From NCBI GenBank assembly GCA_037127315.1, contig JBBBDQ010000350.1, positions 5,181,001-5,245,000 on the forward strand: a stretch of DNA of 64,000 nt. Reading direction: 5' to 3'. This document shows, piece after piece, positions 1 through 10,719 of the stretch. How positions within the stretch are numbered: position 1 is the first letter of the stretch; every line of letters begins with the position of its first letter. The notes under the pieces are model-generated. The model worked only from the letters and a program-made list of their open reading frames with translations. It was not told the DNA's origin and did no database searches. The stretch is from Ascarosepion bandense (taxonomy: Eukaryota; Mollusca; Cephalopoda; Sepiida; Sepiidae). The position numbers and the translations under genes are program-made.

Positions 1-95
1 TACTTTCGTGTCATTTAATTGGGTGTTTATGAATTTACATTTTCATGTGACTACAATACTCATGGTATAACGAACCATATTTTTTAGTTTTCTTC

Positions 96-1449
96 TGAAT
101 TTTATTTTCCAAAATAAACATTTTTGTCCCTTATAACCACAATTGAAGCATTGTTTTATTTTTGAATGGACAAACCCTGAACAGATGAAATTGACCACAA
201 CCATAGCATTGATTTATTTCAAATTTTCTTATATATGATATGTCCTGTTGTTCAATATTTTCGGTATCTTTTATAAGTTTACAATTTTTGACATTCCTCA
301 GCCCATTTTTGGAGAGTTATTTCCTGGTCTTCTTCTAACTTTGTTAAGACTCTCACACGTACGTCCGTTTCACTTGGTGAGTTTAATCCTTGTACAAAAA
401 TTAAACACTTGAACATATCCGCGCTTAATTCATTCAGCCAGAACTTTCCACACTTCTTATTCACTATACTTGCGAACGTTGTGTAGTCTTCATAATCGCT
501 TTTTGATAATTTTAATCACGGCCATTTCGTGTTGAATAAAGAACTACATTCTCGAAAAATTTTAGACAATATCTGGATAGTTTCTTCAAACGTAATTTCA
601 CAAAGGTTGTTTTGGTAGAATATAATTTCTTTATTTTTTTTTGTTTTTTGTTTGAATCACCAAAATTAACAGTAAAAGAATTTTCTTATCGTATGTCCGG
701 TTCAAGCAGTCTTTAAGAAATATTTCCCTGAAATATGTGATAATAAGTATCAAATGTAACCATCTCTTAAATGTTCCTTAGATTTAAGCACGACATCCTA
801 AGAAAATGTATCTGGTTTATCTGGGTTTGTTTCTTTTTTAGAGAAAATTTTCATGTGTAGCAATTTGCTTTTCTTGCGATGTTTGAGCAAATGCTTGTCC
901 TTTACAAAATTGTTTTTGTGCTAATTCCTGATGTTTAAAATTTGTTTTGTGCTAATTCCTGTTGTTTAAAAATTGTTTATGTGCTAATTTTTGTTGTTTA
1001 AAAATTGTTTTTGTGCTAATTCTTGGTGTTTAAAATATTGTTTTTGTGCTAATTCCTGTTGTTTAAACCTTGTTTTTGTAGTCATTCTTGTTCTTTAAAA
1101 ATATTTTTGTGCTACATCTTGTTGTTTAAAAATTGCTTTTGTGCTAATTCTTGTTATTTACAAAACTGTTTTTGTGCTAATTCTTGTTATTTACAAAACT
1201 GTTTTTGTGCTAATTCTTGTTGTTTAAAAAATCATCTTTTGTTAATTCTTGTTGTTTAAAAATTGTTTTTGTACTAATTCATGTTATTTACAAAGTTGTT
1301 TTTGTGCTAATTCTTATTGTTTAAAAAATTCAATGAAGCATTTCTGAAAGTACTCCACTTTTATATGTACTGTTGTTCGTGGTTATTTTGAAATTCTTGT
1401 CAAACAGTTCGTTTTCGTCGGTAAATATGTAGGAATGTTTTTTAGGCAT
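96..1449 (-). pseudogene. Decayed gag of gypsy-like element, copy 1
   Basis: Best-preserved block is a 61-residue open segment at 279-464 with the signature ...MFKCLIFVQGL...EITLQK.AEECQ, typical of the capsid end of K02A2.6-type gag proteins of invertebrates. Upstream in the same sense (about 480-640) a frame-broken piece carries the expected block before it. Just downstream, after a stop and a frame change, a CCHC-type zinc knuckle can be read (C-x2-C-x3-H-x4-C), followed by a second, damaged knuckle in another frame. A candidate start ATG lies at 1447-1449, upstream of the Gln-rich repeats. At least two frame changes and several stops make it non-functional. Confidence 0.65.
870..1335 (-). 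repeat. Degenerate ~33-bp tandem array inside gag
   Basis: About 14 units of 31-33 bp; plus-strand core TTTTTGTGCTAATTCTTG followed by TTATTTACAAAACTG or TTGTTTAAAAATTG. Read on the gag strand, a 33-bp unit is 11 codons of the type QELAQKQFxKQ, matching the Gln-rich N-terminal region expected in this gag family. Many units are now 32 bp or have CAA to TAA changes, so the frame is lost. Confidence 0.75.
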
Positions 1450-1595
1450 ATAGATTTTGTTTGTTGATATTTTTGTCGCTAGTCTATTGTTTCCGGCGTA
1501 GGTTTTGTTTTTCGACGTCCTGCTTTCGCCTGTTGAGAAAAAAATATTTGTTCATCACTATTATAATAAATAGTGAATTATCTTCGTTGCCAATC

Positions 1596-1758
1596 TGTTG
1601 TATCGCTGAGGTGGCAGGACGATGCCCAGAATATGTGTGCTGCGTATCGACAGCACAATATCCGTACTAAGGGATATTAATACAAATAAGACGAACACAA
1701 GAAGACAGAACAATAAATAGTAGCAGAGAGGAGAGGTTGAATTGGACAGAGCACTGTC
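1596..1758 (-). repeat. Partial LTR, copy 1
   Basis: Begins TGTTGTATCGCTGAGG, next to a primer-binding-like TTGGCAACGAAG on the minus strand (about 1575-1593). Aligns by eye to 8867-9030 until about 1758, then diverges abruptly. Confidence 0.65.
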
Positions 1759-3554
1759 GAGACCCTCGAAAAGTGAATGTTGGCTCTATCGTAAAGTGAC
1801 GTCACAAAAGTAGTCCTACGTAGGTCTTCGGTTAGTAAGACCAGCAGTAATGAATGATTGTAAATTAAAGAAAAAGTCTTAGAAAACCTTTTTAAATTAC
1901 GATTAAAAAAGAAAAAAAGAAACAGGGTAAGATTGTATACTACTGAACTTTATTTAATAATATTTATTCTTTTCTAAATAATTAATAATAATGATAAATT
2001 GTTGCTGAAAGCGGTTTTTTGAGTCAATAAACAAAACATCACGTTACATTTCATTAAAATCTAAAAAACTAAATTCGTTCATTATTTTAATTGTTTGAAA
2101 TTTGAAAATATATATATATATATTTTAGAATTTTACTTAGCATTGTTTTAATTCGCATGTTTTTATTTCAATTTTAACTATTATTCTGTAAAGTTACAAT
2201 ATCGTAAGTGATTATTACTCTTTAGTCTTATACACTTACGGCAACAACTGAATTATGAATTGGGGAACAAACAATTATTAAATAAACACACAAACAAATG
2301 ATTAAAAAATAAAACAACTGAATATAAATAAGAAGCAAATTAGATACAAAAAATAAAGATTCAAAAAACAAATAATACTTTATGAAAAAATAGTTTACAG
2401 TGAAATTAAATTCATTCATAATTTTGTTTCAAATTTGAAAACATTTTTTTTAATTATAAAATCAACATTGTTTTAATTTGCATGTTTTTTTTAAATTTTA
2501 ACAATTATTCTGTAATGTTACAATATTGTAATTATTAAATGATTGCTACTCAAATATGGCAACAACTGAATTATAAATAAGGGAACACACAATAATTGAA
2601 TAAATATAATGGGTTGCTTATCTATTCTTTTCTGCTAGTAGCGGAGAGTCCGTTCTAGTGAAGGGTAGTTGTATACTGTTGCAGGTTAAAGTCATAAAAT
2701 GATTACAAATCAAGAAAGGCAATTTGAGTAAAAAAATAACATTTTATATATATCCATATCAATTAATGCTTTTACAATACATGAAGTATAGATTCAAAGG
2801 AGGTTAAAATGTTCATGGCAATAAAATGCTGAAAGAGAATTAATGCTTAGGAATTTGGGAGCGTGTAAGTAAGGAATATCTTTGATGTATTCGCTCCTTA
2901 GGTCAGTAAGTAGTTTTGAGGCAGGGAAGAAGGAAAGGGGTAAGGGAGGCGAGCGTAGTAAGTCGCTTGACTTCGGTCAAGGGATATACCAATTACTCTC
3001 TTCTCCTCGAGTCGGTCTGCCTGGCAATGCTTTCTGTATCCGCTTTTAATATCTTCTTTTTGGATCGCAGCAGCTCATTTGGGATTTCACACTTGTGTTT
3101 GATTCTGGGCTTCCCATTGGCTGATAAATAAAATTCGCGTAGGCTCGCGAACTGGAAATTTAATATTTAATTAATTTTTAGTTTTCAACCGGAACATCTG
3201 CGCGGAGCCAGTGACGCAGCGACGACTTTTGGTCATTTGCTTTTTGGTCGTGAAAGCGCAAACACCCATCCATCGCTTTTGCTCGGTATCACTCACCACA
3301 TAAACAGATAAACGCATTACAAGTAAATGATAAATAAATAAAACTATTGAATATAAGAAAACATATATATAAAATTAAAAAACAGATAAATTAGATGCAA
3401 ACAATAATTAGATTTAAAAATCAAATAATACTTATAGAAAAATACATTACAGAAGCAAAATTTAGATGAATGTTTGAAGTTTTTTTTTTTTTTTGCTTAA
3501 CTTGTTACTAGTAGTATTATTATTTTCCCTCATTCTTATATATTAAAAAAGACA
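1759..3554. other. AT-rich stretch with internal direct repeats, no gene seen
   Basis: A block at about 2070-2285 (GTTTGAAATTTGAAAA...GGCAACAACTGAATTAT) recurs at 2405-2605, and 2285-2405 recurs in weaker form at 3300-3475, so the stretch is itself an old duplicated repeat. Between them, 2890-3310 is less AT-rich with several CpGs and an inverted CCAAT (CCATTGG) followed by GATAAATAAAA near 3112-3132; I see no open frame there that I recognise. A poly-T run lies at 3480-3494. Confidence 0.5.
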
Positions 3555-3742
3555 AATCCACCAAAATGCAGTTGTGGATGCCTAATTACAATAAAACATA
3601 TCCTACTGAATGTAAAACCATAACTAAAATAAGACAAAGATATTTCAATGGAAAAAGCTTAAAAGAATTTTTTTAAAGTACAGACACGGATGAAATATAC
3701 AAATTTCTCAAAGAAATCAAGATCCTCAACAAAATATAATAC
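3555..3742 (+). pseudogene. LINE pol C-terminal (RNase H-like) remnant
   Basis: Plus-strand translation gives a Cys-x-Cys-Gly motif followed by LITIKHILLN, then after a frame change STDTDEIYKFLKEIKILNKI and a stop. The pattern CxCG...T(I/V)KHIL.EC...I.KFLKE.. is the usual tail of Jockey/CR1-type LINE proteins. Only about 60 codons survive in two frames. The flanks show no other LINE sequence, so it is a small 5'-truncated scrap. Confidence 0.55.
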
Positions 3743-3835
3743 TTTCAAATATTGTATATGTATATATATTTAAATGTATATACATATATATGCACACGCA
3801 TACGTATAGGTATGCAGATATACAATCAGAAACAA

Positions 3836-5752
3836 TTACAAGTGATCAGTTTGAAATTTGCCAGGTAATATATATGGCATTTTCAATTCTTCTTTGCAAT
3901 ACTTGGTCAGTTCTAGAAATGCATAGGTTGCATGATGTAAAACAGTGAAAGTTTTTGTTAATGTGCCATTTCTTCCAGAAATGCTATTCCAAGATTCTAA
4001 CCAGTCACAGAATAGAGAGAGAAATTTAAAATTTTCTTCATTTACTCTAAGTGGATTACAATAATTATTTCTTAGCTGGCAACCTTGATATGGTGTTTGT
4101 ACATTCCACCAAATATTTGTCCACCAAATATAAAATATGTTTATATATTCTGCAACTTCTGCAAAATTAGGCAAACATTTCTGTTTTCCTACGATCAATA
4201 ATTCCTGAATAGTGTACTAATTAAAAATTTGCAAAACTAAATTAACATTTTGCCTTCCAAGATTAGTAGGAGAAAATGCCTTTGAGGTCAATTTATAACA
4301 ATATTTCAAAAATGACTGAGATTCAAGGGCATGAAGCTTATTTAAGGTACAAAATGGGACACTTTGAATACTATCTGATTCATGATTTCTATTGAGATAA
4401 AAGTTTGGGAGCTGCATGCATTTACTTGCATCTTTTTGACCAAACTAATTGTTTCTAATGCATTTTAATATATGGACTGAGTCGAATAGGAAAAAGACAG
4501 GTCGAGACTTCGTAACTGGGTAGGGATATACAATGGAAAGCTTTAGGGGGCTGCAAAAAAAGAAAAGATATAGCTGTTTTATTTATTGCATTATTATCTG
4601 TTATGATTGATAATACTTGAAAGCCTATCTCCTCTAAACCAAGTATAATATGTTTATCTATATCAAATAAATTCTCAGCTTTAAGATATTTAGTTGGCAT
4701 AACATGCACAACATCCTTATATTGTGAGAATACACAGCTAACCTTAATGGCAAATGCACTTGTTGCAGCTTCATTGCTGTTGTCAGATAAGCCAACATTA
4801 TTAACACCCTTATAATCAAAATAAGGCTTTAGATGAATTTCATCCACAAGTTAAGATACTGTGGTGTCTTTCTGCATTAATAACTTAAATTTATTTTTAA
4901 TATACATAAAAAATTGTTATCATGTTGCTCAATCAAAGGATTCATATATGTTGATAAGGTAAGTCTTTTAATAGTTGAATATCTTGGTAAAATTATATTT
5001 TTGCTGTCTCTTAATAATCTCTACCCTTTAGGGGAGCAGTTACATAACAATTAAGAAAATATCACCATTTCTGTTGAATAATCAAGCTTATTCACTCAAG
5101 TTAAGTTTAGCAGTTCATATATAAATCTGATGGAACCAAAATATTTGTTTAATTCTTTTTGCACTAATACTAGAAATGACATTACCAACTTTAAAATAAA
5201 AATCATACTTAGAGGTTTGATTTGTTGTTGTTCTGTGTCAATTTTCTTCATGTTTTTAATCAGAATTTCAGGAGTATTTTGGTTGGTTACATTTTTAGAA
5301 TCCTTATTGTCCCCTATTGTCTTCATTTCCACATCTCTACATAACACATGTGCAGTTAATTCAGAGTCAATTACAAGAGGCAGATTGATTTTTGGCTATG
5401 GACATTTGATGATGATGCATATAATAAGTGTTTCTTGCTGCCTAACAATATTCCAGTAATTTCAATCAATAAAATTTAATTTCCAATCTACATCATCAAT
5501 ATTATGAAATTGTTTTTTATGTGCTAAGTCATCAATAATAGTTTTATTTAAAACCCTTTTAAAGAATCTTGTGACTTTCTAGAGGTGCTGAATGAAGATA
5601 AATATGAGCGACAGTTTGGGAAAATTCTAGGGATAGCACCATCTTTTTTTAAATTTAACTGCAATTTTGACACCTGCTTTTATGCCAAACGCAGAGGATT
5701 CTCTTCTTATGTCTTCCGGTCAAAGATGTAGTTCACATACCTAAAAAGTTTT
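3836..5752 (-). pseudogene. P-element/THAP9-like transposase, broken
   Basis: Read from 5752 downward. The first part (5752-5575) has the second half of a THAP zinc-finger domain: VCELH giving the C-x2-H pair, then AIPRIFPN, the equivalent of the AVPTIF box, interrupted by a stop and a frameshift. An 83-codon open piece follows (5347-5096). The core (4847-4455) begins MDEIHLKPYFDYKG, where Asp fits the first catalytic residue of the P-type RNase H-like fold, and has SIITDNNAINK, fitting the second Asp. Pieces at 4417-4217 (KLHALESQ...NVNLVLQIFN) and 4198-3836 (GKFQTDHL) continue the family pattern. Frames change between pieces and the sequence stops before the expected final catalytic Glu, so it is dead. 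Terminal repeats were not found. Confidence 0.7.
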
Positions 5753-6103
5753 AAAAACCAAACCTATTTTAAATTCTTGTGAAAATCTAAGAAAAAAAAT
5801 CATTCAGCAAAAATTTAAAATATGAAGCATTTTTCTTACAATTCTAGGAAAAGTGATGTTTTCTGATATTTTTAAGGAATATGATTTAATTTATTAATTC
5901 AACAAAATGATTATCAGTGACGAAGCTAAGAACAAATGAAAAGAGACATTTATACATTTTAAATCAAAATAACAAATAAATAATTTTTTATGAAAAAAAA
6001 AAACAATTCTAAAAAATTGTTAGACTATTAGAATTGTATGCCTATAAAAATATTCATTTATAAATTTATATCGAAAATTTCTTTAAAGTTATTTTTTAAT
6101 GAT
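5753..6103. other. AT-rich spacer
   Basis: Flank of the transposase remnant on its 5' side. The missing first half of the THAP finger may lie here beyond an intron or may be deleted; I could not read it. Confidence 0.4.
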
Positions 6104-6176
6104 GTTTCTAGCTTTTAATGGCGTTTCTAGCTTTTAATGGCGTTTCTAGCTTTTAATGGCGTTTCTAGCTTTTAAA
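6104..6176. repeat. 19-bp tandem repeat, ~4 copies
   Basis: Unit TTTCTAGCTTTTAATGGCG repeated nearly exactly; the first copy reads ATGATG instead of ATGGCG. Confidence 0.9.
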
Positions 6177-6192
6177 AACATTGGCAAAGTCA

Positions 6193-6875
6193 TTATTCTT
6201 TGATTTGTTCGCACTAGTATCTTAATTTTTGTTGTTTATACTACAAAATCTTAGTCGGTAAAATTTGGCGTGTTGTTTTGAGAGTAGAGATAAGGGTCAA
6301 CGTTTAATTCATTTAGATTCTTCAGCCTTGTTATTTTGATTATGGCTCCTGCTGACTGCATCGGTTGAAACTGATTGCAATAAAGACACTGATTCGTTAG
6401 TTCAAAAATTAAGTAGAACTTCGGAAATCATCACCCGGTGCTTCAGATAAGCTGCTGAATCTTGTTGACGAGAAACTCCTTAAAGAGAAACTCTACAGTA
6501 CCGCATGCTTAAAACGAATTGATCAGAATTCAAATCAGGAAGAAGTTGTATTTCCCTTTTTAATTCTCTCAGATGCAGTTACTTATAAAATCGGCAATGG
6601 TTTTGCTTTAAAAGCGTAAACATAACGCGTAGCATATGATAATCACTGATTTGTCTGTCACTTGGGTTTCTTTGCTAGACAGATTATCTGGCAACTTGAC
6701 AAGGCCAGTTGACTGAACTGTCAAAGATATTCAACGAATGATTCGGTGAGCGGTTTATAGAAAGTTTTTGAAGAAATGTGTCTCCCGTTAGGAGAGTGAA
6801 ATAAAAATAGACTTTTGATGAGGTTTACTGTAGCGTATCTTGCAATGATATAGCTAAGCCCATTCCTTCTTAAGA
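6193..6875. repeat. Duplicated block X, copy 1
   Basis: From GCACTAGTATCTTAATTTTT onward this matches 9385-10370, including TTATGGCTCCTGCTGACTGC, TCATCACCCGGTGCTTCAG and GATTCGGTGAGCGG. No ORF of note. It runs directly into a SINE at the same place as copy 2, so SINE and block were duplicated together. Copy 2 differs by a 249-bp LTR insertion. Confidence 0.75.
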
Positions 6876-7165
6876 GACAGTTAATTGTCATACGTGATAC
6901 AAGTTTTGGGCGATCATGTCTCGAAAGAGACACGACTAACTGGGCAGAAGATTATTCCGCAGTAGGTTGCCATTGCTTTCTGCGGTAGACTGGTAGAATC
7001 CAATCTGTCCTATTATTTAACCCATAACTGGAGAGAAGAGACTGATTAATACCTTTCCCAATGGTATTTGTGCGTAAGTGAATGCAATAAACTCAGCTGG
7101 AATTCGAACTCGGCTCCCCGATTTGTCGTTCCGAGTAGATATCCATTGCACCACAACACACATTC
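6876..7165 (-). mobile_element. tRNA-derived SINE, family 1 (minus)
   Basis: Family 1 SINE. On its own strand it starts with a tRNA-like head: an A-box-like GGTGCAATGGATAT and a B-box GAGTTCGAATTCC, the internal promoter of RNA polymerase III. The body follows (TTGGGAAAGGTATTAAT, AGTTATGGGTTAAATAATAG, TCTACCGCAGAAAG), then a perfect hairpin CATGTCTC-TTTC-GAGACATG and a tail with ACTGACTGA repeats. It encodes no protein and would depend on a LINE enzyme. In this copy the hairpin arm has a C and the tail is short. It ends next to the left edge of LTR element copy 2. Confidence 0.85.
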
Positions 7166-7324
7166 TAACATCCATTCTTAAGAGTAGGCAAACCTCACTG
7201 TGTGTCAATTTTTATTTTTACTTTCGTGTCATTCAATCAATGAATTTTCTTTTTCCTTCGACTTTTTACTCATGGTATAACGAATCATATTTATCTTTTC
7301 CTGAATTTTATTTTACAAAAAGAC

Positions 7325-8720
7325 ATTTTCTGATCCTTATAACCACAATTGAAGCATTGTTTTATTTTTGAATTTTCAAACCTTGTACAGATGCAATTGA
7401 CCACAACCATAGCATTGATTTATTTCAAATCTACTTATATATGATATGTCCTGTTGTTCAATATTTTCGGTATCTTTTTTATAAGTTTACAATTTTTGAC
7501 ATTCCTCAGCCCATTTTTGGAGAGTTATTTCCTGGTCTTCTTCTAACTTTGTTAAGACTCTCACACGTACGTCCGTTTCACTTGGTGAGTTTAATCCTTG
7601 TACAAAAATTAAACACTTGAACATATCCGCGCTTAATTCATTCAGCCAGAACTTTCCACACTTCTTATTCACTATACTTGCGAACGTTGTGTAGTCTTCA
7701 TAATCGCTTTTTGATAATTTTAATCACGGCCATTTCGTGTTGAATAAAGAACTACATTCTCGAAAAATTTTAGACAATATCTGGATAGTTTCTTCAAACG
7801 TAATTTCACAAAGGTTGTTTTGGTAGAATATAATTTCTTTCTTCTTTTTTTTTTTGTTCGAATCATCAAACTTAATAGTAAAAGAATTTTCTTATCGTAT
7901 GTCCGGTTCAAGCAATCTTTAAGAAATATCTCCTGAAACCTGCAATAATAAGTATCAAATGTAACCTTCTCTTAAATTTTCATTAGATTTAAGCACGACA
8001 TCCTAAAAAAATGTATCTGGTTTATCTTGGTTTGTTTCGGTTTTTGAGAAAATTTCCATGTGTAGCAAGTTGCTTTTCATGCTGTTTTTGACCTAATTCT
8101 TGTTCTTTACAAAATTGTTTGTGTGCTAATTCTTGTTGTTTAAAAATTGTTTTGTGCTAAGTTTGTTGTTTAAAAATTGTTTTTGTGCTAATTCCTGTTG
8201 TTTAAACATTGTTTTTGTGTTAATTCTTGTTCTTTAAAAATTGTTTTTGTGCTAAATCTTGTTGTTTAAAAATTGGTTTTGTGCTAATTCTTGTTGTTTG
8301 AGATATTGTTTTCGTGTTAATTCTTGTTGTTTAAACCTTGTTTTTGTGTTAATTCTTGTTCTTTAAAGATTATTTTTTGTGCTAAATCTTGTTGTTTAAA
8401 AATTGTTTTTATGCTAATTCTTGTTGTTTAAAAAATTGTTTTTGTGCTTATTATTGTTATTTACAAAACTGTTTTTTGTGCTAATTCTTTTTGTTTAAAA
8501 AATCATTTTTTGTTAATTCTTGTTGTTTAAAAATTGTTTTTGTACTAATTCTTGTTATTTACAAAGTTGTTTTTGTGATAATTCTTATTGTTTAAAAAAT
8601 TCAATGAAGCATTTCTGAAAGTACTCCACTTTTATATGTACTGTTGTTACTGGTTATTTTGAAATTCTTGTCAAACAGTTCGTTTTCGTCGGTAAATATG
8701 TAGGAATGTTTTTTGGGCAT
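7325..8720 (-). pseudogene. Decayed gag, copy 2
   Basis: Same order as copy 1: candidate ATG at 8718-8720, Gln-rich array (8605-8085), then a broken piece near 7850-7690, the intact 61-residue capsid block (7672-7487) and zinc-knuckle traces (7470-7330). Stops and frame shifts occur at nearly the same places as in copy 1, so the lesions predate the duplication. The array differs by length and by indels, which are private to each copy. Confidence 0.65.
8085..8605 (-). repeat. Degenerate ~33-bp tandem array, copy 2
   Basis: About 16 units of the 11-codon QELAQKQFxKQ type, longer by roughly two units than the array at 870-1335. Units of 31-34 bp show slippage indels. Confidence 0.75.
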
Positions 8721-8845
8721 ATAGATTTTGTTTGTTGATATTTTTCTCGCTAGTCTATTGTTTCCGACGTAGGTTTTGTTTTTCGACGTACTGCTTTCGC
8801 CTGTTGAGAAAAAAATATTTGTTCATCACTATTATAATAAATAGT

Positions 8846-8863
8846 GAATTATCTTCGTTGCCA
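8846..8863 (-). other. Primer-binding-like site
   Basis: Two to three bases inside the LTR, the minus strand reads TGGCAACGAAGATAATTC, beginning TGG as required to pair with a tRNA CCA end. Similar TGGC(A/G)ACGA sites are usual in animal Ty3/gypsy elements. Confidence 0.6.
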
Positions 8864-8866
8864 ATC

Positions 8867-9301
8867 TGTTGTATCGCTGAGGTGGCAGGACGATGCCCAG
8901 AATATGTGTGCTGCGTATCGACTGCACAATATCCGTGCTAAGGGATATTAATACAAATAAGACAAACACAAGAACACAACAATAAATAGTAGAAGAGAGG
9001 AGATGTTGAGTTGGACAGAGCACAGTCCGATAGTAATCGCCAGTGACACTCCACAATGACTTCTATTAGTCTTTATTTTTATAGCTGTTCCCGTCCACAG
9101 ACCATTCCATTATTGAGAGCGTTAGAAATGTGTTAGTTGCTCGTTTTTAGCGGTAACTTAGAACGATGACGTATACAGTGATTAAGTAAGATTTGTCATA
9201 ACTTGAGACTAATAAGAACATCATGTCTTAACTCTATACGGAGATGATTTACTTGTAATGAAAATACTTATACTTAATTTCATTATCCAACCATCACAAC
9301 A
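8867..9301 (-). repeat. Complete 435-bp LTR
   Basis: Plus strand begins TGTTGTATCG and ends ATCACAACA, giving TGTTGT...ACAACA inverted ends. A single flank (CGCTAAAG) is visible; the partner target duplication is lost with the truncated 3' half. Confidence 0.75.
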
Positions 9302-10370
9302 CGCTAAAGTATCTAATTAGTATCTCAATATAATTAACACCATTTTTTCAGTTATAAATTTCAGTCTCCAAAGTCCACAAATTCTTATTCTTTGAAGTGT
9401 TTGCACTAGTATCTTAATTTTTGTTGTTTATACTGCAAAATCTTAGTCGGTAAACTTCGGCGTGTTGTTTTGAGAGTAGAGATAAGGTAAATCAAGCTTT
9501 TAATTAATTTAGATTCTTCAGCCTTGTTATTTTGATTATGGCTCCTGCTGACTGCGTCGGTCGAAACTGATTGCAATAAAGACACTGATTCGTTAGTTCA
9601 AAGATGGATAAATAACAAAATTAAGTAGAACTTCGGAAATCATCACCCGGTGCTTCAGATAAACTACTGAATTTTGTTGACGATAAACTTCTCAAAGATA
9701 AACTCCTCAGCACCGTATTGTTTAAACGAATTGGAATTCAAATCAGGAAGAAGTTGCATTTCTCTTTTCAATTATCTAGGATACAATTACTTATAAAATC
9801 GGCAATGGTTTTTGTTGTGGGATCGCCCCTTTTTCTATACAAGAATGGAATTGCCTGATGTGTACATATAATGCTGATTCTACAGAGAACATATCTTTCA
9901 CTTCAAGACTGTATTTATTTATTTCGAATAATAGTATTCCTGTATTGACTAACCCGTGTTCCAGCTTGTATATTACGTTAAATATAACTTATATTTTCTA
10001 TCACTATATCTGTTTTTGTTATTTATTATTTTGTGTGATTTCTCACCCGGAATCACAAACAGTTTTGCTTTAAAAGTGTAAACATAACGCGTAGCATATG
10101 ATAATCACTGATTCGTCTGTCATTTGAGTTTCTTTGCTAGACAGATTATCTGGCGACTTGACAAGGCCAGTTGACTGAACTGTCAAAGATATTCAACGAA
10201 TGATTCGGTGAGCGGTTTATAGAAAGTTTTTGAAGAAATGTGTCTCCCGTTAGGAGAGTAAAACAAAAACAGAGTTTTGATGAGGTTTGCTGTAGCGTAT
10301 TTGATTTCGTCGGCTACAATTCATCAATTTTATCTTGCAATGATATAGCTAGACCCATTTCTTCTTAAAA
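9302..10370. repeat. Duplicated block X, copy 2
   Basis: From about 9385 it repeats 6193-6875 in the same order. The short segment 9302-9384 joins the LTR to the block and has no counterpart in copy 1, where 4.4 kb intervenes. Copy 2 has an extra 25 bp near 10300-10330 and the LTR insertion at 9813-10061. Confidence 0.75.
9813..10061. mobile_element. Solo LTR, 249 bp, with 5-bp target duplication
   Basis: Starts TGTTGTGGGATCGCCCC and ends AATCACAAACA. The empty site survives in block X copy 1 as GGTTTTGCTTT near 6600, which fixes the ends. GTTTT flanks it on both sides (9808-9812 and 10062-10066). Its start resembles the LTR at 29247-29604 (GGG(A/G)(G)TC(G/A)CCCC, GTGTACATA). Internal region is absent, as after LTR-LTR recombination. 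Confidence 0.8.
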
Positions 10371-10678
10371 GACAGTCAGTTAAATGTCATACGTGATACA
10401 CGCTTTGGGCGATCATGTCTCGAAAGAGACATGACTGACTGAGCAGAAGATTATCCCGCAGGAGGTTGCCATTGCTTTCTGTGGTAGACTGGTTGCCAGC
10501 CAGGGCCATTGAACCCAATCTGTCCTATTATTTAACCCATAACTGGAGGGACGAGACAGATTAATACCTTTCCCAAGGGTATTTGTGCATGAGTGAATGC
10601 AAGGAATTCAGCTGGAATTCGAACTCGGTTCCCCGTTTTGTCGTTCCGAGTCGATATCCACTGCAACACAACGCACTT
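10371..10678 (-). mobile_element. SINE family 1, duplicate of 6876-7165
   Basis: Same insertion as the copy at 6876, duplicated with block X, but retaining the TCAGTCAGT tail, the full hairpin arms and a segment (GGTTGCCAGCCAGGGC) that copy 1 has lost. Comparing the two gives indels after duplication. Confidence 0.85.
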
Positions 10679-10719
10679 CCTAACATCCTTTCTTAAGCGT
10701 AGTAACTAAAAATATTAAA

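Larger units (their letters stand above)
1..1758 (-). mobile_element. Ty3/gypsy-like LTR retrotransposon, copy 1 (partial)
   Basis: On the minus strand this stretch reads, from high to low coordinate, as a partial LTR (1758-1596), a primer-binding-like site, a degenerate Gln-rich repeat array and a gag remnant running off the window start. It is the direct-repeat partner of 7210-9301; the two agree closely over the gag core and the LTR start but differ in repeat copy number and where the LTR ends. Similarity to copy 2 stops near 1758, so the outer LTR half is missing. No protease, RT or integrase is in the window. Assignment to Ty3/gypsy rests on the gag pattern and the TGTTGT LTR end; no search was run. 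Confidence 0.7.
7210..9301 (-). mobile_element. Ty3/gypsy-like LTR retrotransposon, copy 2 (5' half)
   Basis: A fuller copy of the element at the window start: complete LTR (8867-9301), primer-binding-like site (8846-8863), Gln-rich repeat array and gag. It is cut at about 7210 within gag, where the SINE of block X begins, so protease, RT and integrase are absent. The gag core at 7487-7672 is residue-for-residue identical to that of copy 1 (279-464), while the repeat arrays differ, which points to a recent common origin or gene conversion. Confidence 0.75.

Noticed and set aside
2890..3310. Host gene promoter (CCAAT box plus TATA-like GATAAATAAAA, less AT-rich)
   Set aside because: No open reading frame or splice pattern follows; two short motifs are too little evidence.
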